DNA of 64,000 nt from Isoetes taiwanensis (taxonomy: Eukaryota; Streptophyta; Lycopodiopsida; Isoetales; Isoetaceae), in NCBI GenBank assembly GCA_021234155.1, contig JAJEKV010000096.1:938010-1002009 (forward strand), given 5' to 3'. Below, piece by piece: positions 11,252-20,973 of the stretch. Below the pieces are notes generated by a model. It was not told where the DNA came from and did no database searches. It was given only the letters and a program-made list of their open reading frames with translations. The position numbers were made by a program, and so were the translations under genes. Each line of letters starts with the position of its first letter. The stretch's first letter is position 1.

Positions 11252-11320
11252 CTCGCGCTCAGCGCGAGAAGAAAAGACTCGCGCTCAGCGCGAGAAGAAA
11301 AGACTCACGCCCAGCGCGAG
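11252..11320. repeat. Three tandem palindromes CTCGCGCTCAGCGCGAG, 26-bp period
   Basis: Copies at 11252-11268, 11278-11294 and 11304-11320 (the last with ACGCCCAGC) are separated by AAGAAAAGA. Each is a near-perfect hairpin. They belong to the dispersed GCGC-NN-GCGC family found again at 12.06, 12.15, 13.76, 55.6-56.3, 57.8-57.9, 62.5 and 63.8-64.0 kb. Confidence 0.9.
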
Positions 11321-11420
11321 AAGAATAAAAAACTAGAAATAACCTAACCACAGTTGACAAATTGTGAAAGTAAAAAAGTTTTTTATTCCAAAAAATATAT
11401 ACAACGGAGCTTTATAAAAG

Positions 11421-11927
11421 CTATTCTGGTAATACTAGTAGCAGTGGTGCAGGATCAATAATTACTGTCCTCTGTACAATGTAATCTAGTCTATCTGGAT
11501 CCAGCTTTGTCATCATCAGCAGACAGTTCATTTTGGCCTCTAGCATTCCTGAATGGTGGGTCCTCAGACTCTCTAACAAATCTTTTTGTCCAGGTTTCAG
11601 AATTAAGAAATGGCTCAAAACAAATCTAATGCCAATAGATGCAGCTGCGTGGAGGACTACTTTTGTAATCTGCGCATTAAACTCGGCTTCTGTTAAGGCT
11701 GCCACTTGTTTCACTGCACTTCCACATCCATCTCTCTCCTCAAAGACAGGGAGGAGACGGTCGAACTTCTTCACCAACCTATTAAAATCCCTAAACAGTG
11801 TTGCTTCCGGGATATCTCTATGAAGTGCCATGTCCCGGGCTTTAGTGAGGCTCAAGGCCAAGCCTCGCCTGTGCACATGACCATGGTTGGTAGCATCGAC
11901 ATGCACCAAACTGGTTTCATAACCCAT
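11421..11927 (-). CDS. Unknown 168-residue protein next to DUF7869-type copy A
   Basis: I do not recognise this protein. The frame is open for 169 codons with mixed, protein-like composition: an N-terminal basic stretch, a middle rich in predicted helix (LFRDFNRLVKKFDRLLPVFEE) and a C-terminal helical part ending IVQRTVIIDPAP. The sequence upstream of the ATG on the minus strand ends in a T-run followed by AG, so this may be a terminal exon. It is transcribed away from the DUF7869-type pseudogene at 12.3-13.3 kb and sits among the GCGC palindromes. The 55834-56205 gene has the same relative position beside copy B. The alignment L-x-P-x3-(L/Y)-(D/E) near the C-termini is suggestive but far too weak to claim homology. 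Confidence 0.5.
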   Translation of the reverse strand: MGYETSLVHVDATNHGHVHRRGLALSLTKARDMALHRDIPEATLFRDFNRLVKKFDRLLPVFEERDGCGSAVKQVAALTEAEFNAQITKVVLHAAASIGIRFVLSHFLILKPGQKDLLESLRTHHSGMLEAKMNCLLMMTKLDPDRLDYIVQRTVIIDPAPLLLVLPE

Positions 11928-12059
11928 TGACCTAAAAAAAAAACTGCAGAGATTGGAATGACGAAATGATATTTGTACTGATTCAGCAAATATGAAATTG
12001 GAAATGTGCTACGAAATGGGATATCTAGTGGCGTGTCCAAATGGGATACTTTTGTATGC

Positions 12060-12170
12060 GTCGCGCCCAGCGCGACATAATCTATATTTGATAAATTAAT
12101 ATAACTTTCTTATGTATTTTACAAAATTATGGACCATACGTGTCGCGCGCACTGTCGCGCGTAGCGCAGT
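12060..12170. repeat. GCGC palindrome cluster
   Basis: GTCGCGCCCAGCGCGAC at 12060-12076, and a more decayed pair at 12142-12170 containing GTCGCGCGTAGCGCAGT. Confidence 0.8.
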
Positions 12171-12321
12171 GTAGGTATTGTATAAATATTTCATTTATTG
12201 TTATTGCATACAATACTTTAATCAAATTTGTTATTTTCAAATTTCTCATGAAGCTACTGCTGGGGAATCCTGTGACCAATAACATCGAGCAGAGAAGAAT
12301 GTTGATGCTGATTACATAGAT

Positions 12322-13270
12322 GTGGAAGAGATTAATACAAATAAGAATGAACACCCACCTGAAGCAAATACAGAAAATATTAAAAACCCAGCTGGAGCTA
12401 ATGAGGAAAGAAGAATAGTAGTTTCTAGATTAACATGGAAGGATGAGAAAGTGATTTTGCATCATCAGTGCAATAAAGGAATTGTTGGTGAAGGTGTGCT
12501 TATACTATGGGATCCTATGCACTGCTATAATGGATAGGCTATTGGTGATGACGTTGTGGGAGTCTCCATTTCCTCAATACAACTTCATAACTTTAGTGTT
12601 GAGCTGAAGGACAAACACTGCTATGCTTGCAATAATATCAACATTGGTTTAGAGTTGCCAGCCTTTTTGCTCTGGCCAGTGGACTCCATTGAGATAATAG
12701 GAAAAAGAGATGCTTCAAAGAATTGAGCGTGTTGGAGAGAATAATGTGGTGGTGGATGAAAATGACATTCCTTCCATACCTCCTTTGGATGTATCCATAC
12801 CAGAAAGAAGGGCCTACAACTTCTTGAAGAGGAAGAAGATACTAACAACTTCAGTGAAGAGACCATCCAAGCCGTCGGGGGAGGGGGGGGGGGGAGATTG
12901 TGGCTACCCCAACAACTGCTTTGGTAGATTCACAGTGAAAGAACTTGTGGAAGCCCGATCAATCTACAAGGAGAAAACTCACGACGCTAGAAAAACTTAT
13001 ATTTACAACAATATCATAGAACATGCATTTGGGCTGTCACCTGATGTCAGGAACAGGGGATTTCCTATTGGTGGGAAACGGATATGCAGCAGTGCGGTGA
13101 CAACCATACTAAGTATTTTAGCCTCTACATGGTGGCGATTAAGGCGGAACCAAAAGAGGGGGGGCTCAAATAGGTTGGCATGGTAATCGGGAAAAGACGA
13201 GGACAACCCCCAGAGTGCTTGCAGCTCAGAGTTTATTCGAGAAGTTTGTTAACTATCATGCTGAGAGGAA
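12322..13270 (+). pseudogene. DUF7869-type transposase-like protein, N-terminal half (copy A)
   Basis: This is a diverged paralogue of the N-terminal half of the gene at 51.9-54.85 kb. Matching blocks in order: IVVSRLTWKDEKVILHHQCN with VGEGVLILW against IVLYTRVDWKNKKVKILHACN with VGEGIIVLA; CYACNNINIGLELPAFLLWP against CLACVKQLEVPTIVAWP; FTVKELVEARSIYKEKTHDA against FTIDEMVVARATYQEHKCDS; RGFPIGGKRICSSA against KRFPLNGKWICSKA; and HGN followed by LAAQSLFEKFVNYHAE against HGN and IAAKEIFERYVDF. A stop after CYNG (12535), a G-run at 12884-12895 and a TGA near 13278 break it; the catalytic half is absent. The divergence suggests it is older or from another subfamily. Confidence 0.75.
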
Positions 13271-13756
13271 AGTAGTTTGAATGTTGCCTGCATATTTTAC
13301 ACAAAAAGTGATTTTACAAATGATTAACAATCTTCTAGAGAGAACCATGTTATGATTCTATTGAGGCAAGTGTCAAGCAATTGGAGTCCTTGCAAGAACA
13401 TTTACATATTAGCAACAATTGAGAACAAGAAATTCAAGCTTTTGATGGTTGATACCTTGAACATTTCTTGCTTCGACGCACACCCTAGAAAGCATATCTC
13501 AAACAAGCAGATAATGCTATAGCAATAGGTTTTTGAATAGTTGTGGCAAAGGTGTTTGGGATGTTATGTGTTATTGGCAGAGGGCTTTGAGCATGGTTTT
13601 GAAAGACAATAATTTTGCAATTATTGGAGCTGCCTTTTCATTCTCAATATGGACGTCTATTGGAATTGTTGTTTCCAAAGGTCTAATAGCTCACCTTTAC
13701 ATACAATGCATAATATAAAAAATGGCAACGAATCCTTTAAGGAAAAGAAAAGACAA
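13271..13756. other. No gene seen
   Basis: Where the second half of the DUF7869-type gene should follow, only unrelated AT-rich sequence is found. Confidence 0.4.
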
Positions 13757-13773
13757 TGGCGCATGGCGCAAGG
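13757..13773. repeat. GCGC palindrome, 3' of copy A
   Basis: TGGCGCATGGCGCAAGG, the same variant (GCGCATGGCGC) as at 63922-63942. Confidence 0.7.
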
Positions 13774-13922
13774 TAGATAAGCACAAATAGTGCTTCATGT
13801 TCGATAGCTACAAACTACCAATTGTGGATAGGACAAACAATGGAGAGCAGAAACAAGAGATAATGTGAGGGGTAATATTCATTGCAATAATACTGTTATT
13901 ACACAATGATTTACAACTTATC

Positions 13923-14050
13923 CCAAGCTACTAGAGAATCATAAGAAGGTTATAAAAAGAAATGAGCCCAACAAGACAACATTTATCCAAGCTACTAAAG
14001 GATCACAAGAAGGTTACAAAAAGAAATGAGCCCAAGAAGACAACATTTAA
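13923..14050. repeat. Two tandem 64-bp units
   Basis: Units start CCAAGCTACTA at 13923 and 13987 and share about 90% of positions. Confidence 0.85.
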
Positions 14051-14319
14051 AAGAATGCATGAGGGGAGATAGGATTCTATAGTTTTGGGAGAGGGAATTT
14101 TGAACCACACGAATTCCATCAATATTTTGAAGGTGAAAGGGTTACACAAATCCATTTATGGCATAAGAATGAAGATCCGTGTAGTATACTTGTGTATAGA
14201 AGCAACATAGAATTTCCATGGACTTTGGAGATGAAAATGTATATGCCTTTTCTTCTAAATGCCAAGACCCCCTACCCCCCAAATGTATCTTCTCATTGTT
14301 CACTTATAACTTTACAGGT

Positions 14320-14357
14320 TCCCAACTAATCCCTGCAACGCTGGGCACTGTTACTAG
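14320..14357 (+). mobile_element. Helitron-type 3' terminus
   Basis: Hairpin remnant CCCTGCAACGCTGGG, then CACTGTTACTAG and T at 14358. About 45 bp upstream also match the end at 4922 in reverse orientation (AGGTTCCCAACT). The element would extend to lower coordinates, possibly carrying copy A and its neighbours as cargo; its 5' end was not found. Confidence 0.6.
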
Positions 14358-14369
14358 TAAGACACTGTT

Positions 14370-14715
14370 TTTTTTTTTTTTGAAGAACTGTGTCATCAAT
14401 ATATTAAAAGAATGGTAATGTTACAAAGCAAGTGAGGAGGAAGGAGAACTGCCCCAAAGAGACAGCGATACCTCGACACTCCACAACAAACTCACAGAAA
14501 AACTGCAACTCTACTGCTGTACAAACCGACCATCACCATCTACAACACCCAAGAATTCCCGCCAAATGGCAAACTTCCGCTCTACTACTCCCGGGAACAC
14601 CAGAAAGCTTTGAAATAGCTTGTACCTGAGTCGAGGAATCAGAGAGGCTGCAGGCTGCTGAATCCCCTGAAAGATAGTCGAGGAATCAGAGAGGCTGCAG
14701 GCTGTTGAATCCCCT
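14370..14715 (-). mobile_element. 5'-truncated L1-type retroposon with 13-bp target duplication
   Basis: It begins on the plus strand with a T-run (a poly-A tail on the minus strand), followed by GTCATCAATATATTAAAAGAA, which is the usual 3' end of plant L1 elements read backwards. It is bounded by GTAAGACACTGTT at 14357-14369 and again at 14716-14728, a perfect 13-bp duplication typical of L1 target-primed insertion. It landed directly at the Helitron 3' boundary. Confidence 0.85.
14631..14715. repeat. Two tandem 45-bp units inside the L1 fragment
   Basis: The phrase GTCGAGGAATCAGAGAGGCT begins at about 14631 and again 45 bp later. Confidence 0.8.
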
Positions 14716-14919
14716 GTAAGACACTGTTGCTACTGTTTGAACTCTTGTTTTATGCTGTTGTAATGCAAATGCCTTTGGGCGTAAGTTATCTTGTCTTATT
14801 GTGGTTGACACTTGTACGATGGGAAATTTATGGAAATCTCAATGGTCATGGAATGTGTGGATCAGATTTTCTTTTTATTTCTTGAAAAGCAATTAGGATG
14901 GGTAGCAATTATTAGGATG

Positions 14920-14940
14920 CGATGCGATGCGATGAAAGAG
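14920..14940. repeat. (GCGAT)n microsatellite
   Basis: GATGCGATGCGATGCGATG. Too short to be informative. Confidence 0.6.
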
Positions 14941-15102
14941 GCTTAAGTACGTGTTGAAAGTCCAAACAAAGAGACCTGTGAAAATTCCACTTCATCTCAA
15001 ATTGATAGTACACAAATTGATTGTCAAATTGGTTTAAAAGTGAAGCTAACTATTACAATCAGCTGCTGCTACAAATTCAGCAAGACGAGTGAGAATCAGA
15101 AA

Positions 15103-15156
15103 ATGGATAGAACTTTGTTGTTCGTGTTCTTCCTTGTATTAGCTTTGTGTTGTATG
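15103..15156 (+). pseudogene. LRR receptor-like protein, signal peptide part (5' of copia insertion)
   Basis: An ATG at 15103 opens MDRTLLFVFFLVLALCC, a clear hydrophobic signal peptide. The frame ends where the outer copia is inserted (target duplication GTATG at 15152-15156). The rest of the N-terminal domain resumes after the element at 25221. The two parts are one base out of frame, so the gene was already dead or died after the insertion. Confidence 0.65.
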
Positions 15157-15378
15157 TATTAGAGACTGAGAAGAAATACCATTCAAAAAAGGTATCGATC
15201 TATTCAAGGTACTCCTCTTTATACATCTTACGCAGTGTATCCATTTATGGACCTCACCGCAATGCTTGATTAATGGAGCAAGCTCCTTAACTTCTGGAAT
15301 TCTAGAAATAGCTAACTCTATTTTGGCTGAACCCTAACAAATAGACGTCATATTTGTTACAATATCAAAGTTCCAATA
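15157..15378 (-). repeat. Outer copia 3' LTR (222 bp)
   Basis: Paired with 24952-25220, about 5% substitutions plus indels. Plus-strand ends are TATTAG and CAATA, a non-canonical terminal pair. Confidence 0.95.
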
Positions 15379-15392
15379 CTCCTCCTCAAATA
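15379..15392 (-). other. Outer copia polypurine tract
   Basis: On the minus strand TTTGAGGAGGAG abuts the 3' LTR; this is the plus-strand priming site for reverse transcription. Confidence 0.7.
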
Positions 15393-15789
15393 TGACTCAC
15401 TAGACCAATGCTTCATATCAATGCTTCAAGATAAAACACAAAGACAATTCAAGAAAAGGACTCAGCAAGAACTAATCAGAAATGAAGAATTGTATGATGA
15501 ATCATCATACTCCTCCTGCAGCAGAACACTAGCATTTCCCAACTCCCATCTCTTGCAGGCATTCATGATACCTTGTTTTTGGAAGAGGCTTGGTGGGTGC
15601 ATCTGCAGACATGAATTGTGCCTTCAAGTGTTTGATACAAACTTTCTTTTCTTCAACCTTCTCCCTGGTAAAATGGAATTGTATCTCAATATGTTTGACT
15701 TTTGAGAAGTTACCAGGATTTTTTTACAAGGGTTACAACAGCCTTGTTGTCATTAAAGATCATAGTAGGATGAGGCTGAGTAAATCCCA

Positions 15790-17438
15790 TATCATGCATT
15801 AACCTTCGAAGCCAAGTGGCTTCTTGTGTGGCTGCACACAAAGCCATATATTCTGACTCACAAGTACTAGCAGTTGTAGCCTTTTGTTTCTTACTAGATC
15901 AACTGACCACTCCTCCTTGCAGCCAGAAACAGAAGCATGTATGAGATTTGCGGGTGGCTATCTCACCTCCATAATCAGCATCTACGTGTCCATTAAGAGT
16001 AAGGGGCAGTTCAGAATTAGCCCTATAAATAATGCCAAAGCTCATGGTAGAGCTAAGGTACCTCAGAATACGTTTCACAGCTTGTCAATGTGCCAAAGTA
16101 AGAGCTTCCATAAACTGACTCACAGTGATAACACTTTCGGCTATATCAGGCCTGGTACACACCATTAAGTGCATCAAGGAGCCTACAATGCTCTGATAAG
16201 AAAGTCCATGGAGTGTGTGATAAATTTGCATATCAGCTGAGGCAATAGACTTAGAAACTACAGGCGTACTTATAGATCGAGCTGAATGCATGTTGGTGCG
16301 TATGAGCAAAGAGTCCACTGCCTTGGATTGGTGGAGCATAATGGTTTGAGCTGCTACATTGTTGATCACGTGAATGCCCAAAAAATATTTGAGTGCTCCA
16401 AGATCAGTCATGCGAAACCTACTTGCAAGACTATTCTTAGTCTGAGCCATGAGGCCATCATCATTAGAAGAAAGAATCAAAACGTCCACGTATAGCACGA
16501 CGATGACAAGTTTCTCACCACAAGATTTGGTGTAAACATTCCAATCACCATGTCCCCGTACAAATCCTTGGGCTATAAAGAAATCATGAATAGTTTTGTA
16601 GCACAACTTGGGGGATTGCTTAAGGCCATAGATGGCTCGTTTAAGCCTACACACATGATCCTCCTTGCCATTGATTGCAAAGGCCAAAGGCTGTTTCATA
16701 TAGACCTCATCATGGATCTTACCATGGAGAAAGGCATACTCCACATCCATCTGCTGCAAATTGAGGTTTAGATGAGCAGCTACTGCTATGACAGTTCTGA
16801 CTGAGGTAAGCCATGCCACAGGCACATAGGTTTCGTTAAAATCTACCCCAGCCTTTTGTGAGCAGCCACGTGGCATGACAGCAGGCCTGCCAGCTTGACA
16901 ACATCAGCAGACCACACAAGCTGTTGCGCCATGTCAGCTCTGTTAATCGTCATTAAACGACGTTAACGTCCTTTAAAGACGTAGTGACGTTGTTGAAAGA
17001 CGCCAGGACGTCGTTTAAGGTCGACAATCCCTTGTACTGAGCACTTCTGGAGGGCTAGTTGTTGACCTTTTCTTTGATGTTGAAAATTAAGATCGAAAGG
17101 CCAAGCTATAGATCTATCCGGGGCTAGAAGATAATCCTGCAAGATTGGTAAAAGGGGCCAATACAAGCAGAGAAATCACGCGCCTTCTAGATCATCACTA
17201 TGCATTTAAGAATGCAACCCAACAAGTTCTCTTACGAAACTAGCTCTATAATCTCAAACTGAATGTCATGCCACGTGTCATAACGAGTGACATGATTAAA
17301 CTCATCAAACTTGAGCTTGTAGATCCACTTATATGAAATGGCCTTACGGTTTGGAGGGAGCTTGCACAAATCCCATGTATCGTTCTGCAACAAAGAGCCA
17401 TACTCCTCCTGCATTGCTTGGTTCCAGTTGTGCATCAT
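15790..17438 (-). pseudogene. Outer copia reverse transcriptase / RNase H
   Basis: The 16085-16876 frame covers most of the polymerase: GVDFNETYVPVA, LQQMDVEYAFLHG, IYGLKQSPK and the metal-binding box VLYVDVLILSS, where the normal YVDD has become YVDV, so the copy is probably catalytically dead. The region before this, 17232-17438 (WNQAMQEEYGSLLQNDTWDL, then YKWIYKLKFDEF), is cut off by the TIR element at 16867-17277. RNase H continues below 16085 in other frames with stops. Confidence 0.88.
16867..17277. mobile_element. 411-bp TIR element (MITE-like) inside outer copia RT
   Basis: The ends are a perfect 14-bp inverted repeat, CACGTGGCATGACA at 16867-16880 and its complement at 17264-17277. 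The segment interrupts the reverse transcriptase between the TRY and GCSQKAG residues, where about seven family-conserved residues are also missing, so the insertion was not perfectly clean. Internally it has a CpG-rich block with repeated GACGT motifs at about 16935-17030. No coding capacity. I found no clear target duplication. Confidence 0.7.
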
Positions 17439-17441
17439 CTC

Positions 17442-18510
17442 CTAGTATGTGACAGGTTCTTCTATAGTGACATGACTGCGCAAGGCCAAGTATACTGTTG
17501 TATGGGACTCTCGACTGTCAAGATACTCCTGCATCTTAGTGGTGAGTCTTGGAGCACGTGAAGACCTCCTGATAGGAAGTACTTCAACCTCAGGTTCCTC
17601 TAGAAGGTCAGCATCAGACTCGAGCTCAGAGGGCATGTCATCTGCAAAGGCATCTACTGCACCTTCTGTATCAGAATCAGAATCCGAGTCAGACTCTAGG
17701 GAGTCTTTCATGGCTTGCATGGGATCTGTGGAGACATTGTGAGTGTGTCGACCCAAACTGAAATCATGTTTATTGAAGATGACGCTCCTCCGCACAATCA
17801 TTTTCTTTGTACCCGGTATATACAACTTATACCCTTTGGTTGTATCGCCATATCCCACAAACATGCAAGGTGTAGCTCATGCAGATAACTTGCCACCTTT
17901 TCTCTCATCTTTAGAGACATGAGCGTAGGCTGTGTAGCCAAAGATTCTAAGGCTTTCAACCGTGGGTTCCATGCCTCCTCTGGAACAGATGTTGGTACTG
18001 TCTTGGTTGGAACTTTATTGATAATATAAACTGTCGTATTTACAGCTTCAGCCCAGAACCTGTGCTCAATACCTTTGCACAAAATCATTGATCTGGCACT
18101 CTCTAGAACTATCCGATTCTTTCTCTCTACGACACCATTCTGCTGGTGTTCATATGCAACTGAAGTCTCATGTCTGATACCATGCTCAGTAAGAAAAGCA
18201 GCAAATTCATCATTAATAAACTCACCTCCTTTATCTGTTCGAATAGTCTTGACTTTCTTTTCTTTAAAGGTTTCGGCTGTGACTTTCCACTATTTGAAAT
18301 GAGAGAAAGCTTCTGACTTGTGTGCCATAAAAAAAAAATCCAATTCATTCTGGCATAATCATCAATTATGAGCAAGAAGAATCTGGAGTTCCCTATAGCC
18401 TATAGACTTCAAGCGGGCAGGACCCCATACATCCATATGGACAAATCCTAAAGGATTGCTGGCTCGAGCAGCCTTTACTTTCTCCTTCGGATGCAGTTTG
18501 CCCAAGGCAC
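17442..18510 (-). pseudogene. Outer copia integrase, C-terminal part
   Basis: Frames read LGKLHPKEKVKAARA then FVHMDVWGPARL (first acidic residue region of the DDE core), later FWAEAVNTTVYIINKVPTKT, and GYGDTTKGYKLYIPGTKK, all standard copia integrase blocks, followed by an acidic linker (SDSDSDTEG). The N-terminal zinc-finger half continues at 23260 on the far side of the inner copia. Confidence 0.85.
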
Positions 18511-18706
18511 TGTTGAACTTTTCTAGTTTACTATGAAAACAAGTGAAAGAAATATTGACCACAAAAGAAGATACTTTCATTGAATGAATCGTGTACAATA
18601 TATAATCCATAAAAGATATTTTTATGGTAAAAAGGTAAAGACCAATAGTAGCTACATTGCCTTTTAATAAAGGCACACTGCCTAAGAATAGGCAGCCTCG
18701 CTAACA
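18511..18706 (-). repeat. Inner copia 3' LTR (196 bp)
   Basis: Canonical TG..CA ends; 4 differences from the partner at 23064-23259. The polypurine tract GCAGGTGGGG abuts it at 18707-18716. Confidence 0.95.
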
Positions 18707-19008
18707 CCCCACCTGCGACTTTAGTCTTTCACCTTTTAAAATATAGAAAAATATTGTGTCTAAGAAAGAAGACCAAATATTGCAACTCATGGATAATCTC
18801 CCCACCTGCAAATTTGGTCTCGCACTCGGATGAAAAAAACCTTTGGTGGTCACAAAGGAAAAAACTCGAGTGCTACAATCTTCTAATATTTATGCTTATT
18901 CTCAAGGACACCAAGAGCTTTAACATTGTCTTGATGTCTCTTTTCACCTAGAGGCTTAGTGAAAATGTCTGCAACCATAGCTGTAGTTGGACAATATTCC
19001 AACTTAAG

Positions 19009-20961
19009 TCACAGCTTTGCAACTTCAAGCTTAACATAATGATAATGTAACTCGATGTGCTTGGATTTGGAATGTAGAACTTCATCTTTTGATAAAGCTA
19101 TAGCACTTTGATTATCACACATAAGTATACTCGGTCCATCCTGAACTTGTCTTAAGCATTCTAACAAGCGTCGCAACCAAACAAGTTCGCGACTCGCCAA
19201 AGATGCAAAGAACATATTACCTTCAGCGGAGAAAGTGAAAACATCGTTGCTTCTTACTCATCCAAGACACCAGAGATTTTCCTAAAAAAAAACAACAACA
19301 CTTGTTGATCTATATGTGTCTGGACAACCACCCCAATCTGCATCTGTATATCCAAGCAACCTGAAAGCATTCAAACCTGTCTGCTTACTATATGTGATAC
19401 CATAATGAATAGTGCTCTTAAGATATCTCAAAACACGCTTAGCATTATGCCAATGTTCTTTGCCAGGATTAGTCATGAATTGGCCAAGAGTATTAGCAGC
19501 GTAACTAATATCTGGTTTAGTTGCATTTGCAAGATACATAAGAGCTCCTACAAGACTTGCATAAGGACACTTCTGCATTTCTAGCTGATCCTCATAAGCC
19601 ACTGGACACTGCCTCTTCGACATTCTTGTTTTCGTGGAACCAAGCGGCAATGGAGTAGGTTGCTCTTTAGCAGAAAGTAACCCAAATTTCTCAAGAAGTG
19701 TCTCAATGTACTTAGACTGTGAGAGTTGAAGCAAACCTTTGTCTTTATCTCGCTTAACACTTTGAATACCTAAACATGAGTGTATTTCCCCATGTCAACC
19801 ATCTCAAATCACGAAAGATAGTCTCATCTTGGTCTGCTTGCAAGTATTCGAAGTTATTAGATACCAAGATAGTATCATCCACATAAAGTGCAATCACTAC
19901 AAAGTGTTCTTGATTTCGCTTTAAGATACACATTGGAATCTGCGAACTTGGTAGAAATCCGTCGAAATAAGATAAGAATTCATTTTTCACATACCAGGGC
20001 TCTAGAGGCTTGTCGTAGACCATATAAAAAGCCTTCCGCAAAGTGACAAACCAGGTGTTTCATTGCCACGTGCTTCAAAACCTTCGGTTGACTCATGTAG
20101 ATTTCTTCACTAAGATCTCCATTGAGAAATGCGTTTTGACATCCATTTGATGTACAAACAAACCATATTGAGTAGCAAATGCTAACAAAACTCTCAAACT
20201 AGTGAGACGAACAACAGGTGAGAAAGTTTCCTCATAATCGATTCCAGCCACTTGCGAGTATCCTTTCGCAACTAATCGTGCTTTGAACTTATCAAATGAG
20301 CCATCTGCTTTGTACTTGGAGCGAAAGACCCATTTACATTTAATTGGCTTTCGTCCTTCAGGAATTTCAACAAGCTCCCAAGTACCTTTGTTGATAAGAG
20401 ATTCAAACTCTGCTTCCATGGCCATACGCCAATTCTCAGCTTGTGGCGAAGACATAGCCTCTTTTATTTGTGAATCGGATGCACTAGTAGCTAAAGCGAA
20501 AGATGATATTCCAAGATCCGTTTAGTAGGCTTCCATGGCCGTCGTATTGGAGTCTCATCATCAGGAACCCCAACTTCTACATCAAGTAGACCATCATGAT
20601 CCTCATCAGCACCATCATATAAATCAAACTCCTGTACAAAATCATCTTCTTCTTCAGGATTTACAAGTCCATTTTCAACATGAGGATCCACATTAGAATT
20701 TACAGCATCCACATTAGGATTTAATTCACTATCAAGTAGCTGAAAATCACGAAGAATAACGTTAGGGTCATGACGAGAAGTAACCATGTTAGCCATAGTA
20801 GACTCATCAAAAACTGCATTACGACTAGTAATGACTCTTCGCGTAGCAATATCATAAAATCGATATCCTTGTGCCTCGACAGCATAGCCTACAAAGATGG
20901 CTTTGAGGCCGACTGGGTCAAGCTTCTTTCTCTTCTCTTTTGGAATATGAACATAGGCTAA
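19009..20961 (-). pseudogene. Inner copia reverse transcriptase / RNase H
   Basis: Blocks in order: an acidic linker (20491-20796), ENWRMAMEAEFESLINKGTW through WKFKARLVAKGYSQ-like residues and EETFSPVVRLTSLR (20093-20455), the polymerase box ALYVDDTILVSN (19754-20041), then SKYIETLLEKFGL, LVGALMYLANATKPDISYA and YTDADWGGCPD (RNase H, 19282-19734) and LLMCDNQSAIALSKD-type residues (19009-19215). The YVDD box is intact but four frame breaks separate the pieces. Confidence 0.9.
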
Positions 20962-20973
20962 ACAACCAAAAAC

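Noticed and set aside
11252-11320. CRISPR-like array
   Set aside because: Three short palindromes with near-identical 9-bp spacers in plant nuclear DNA; spacer length and identity do not fit CRISPR.
12884-12895. Run of G as a G-quadruplex or regulatory site
   Set aside because: A single homopolymer in a pseudogene, more likely slippage or an assembly error.
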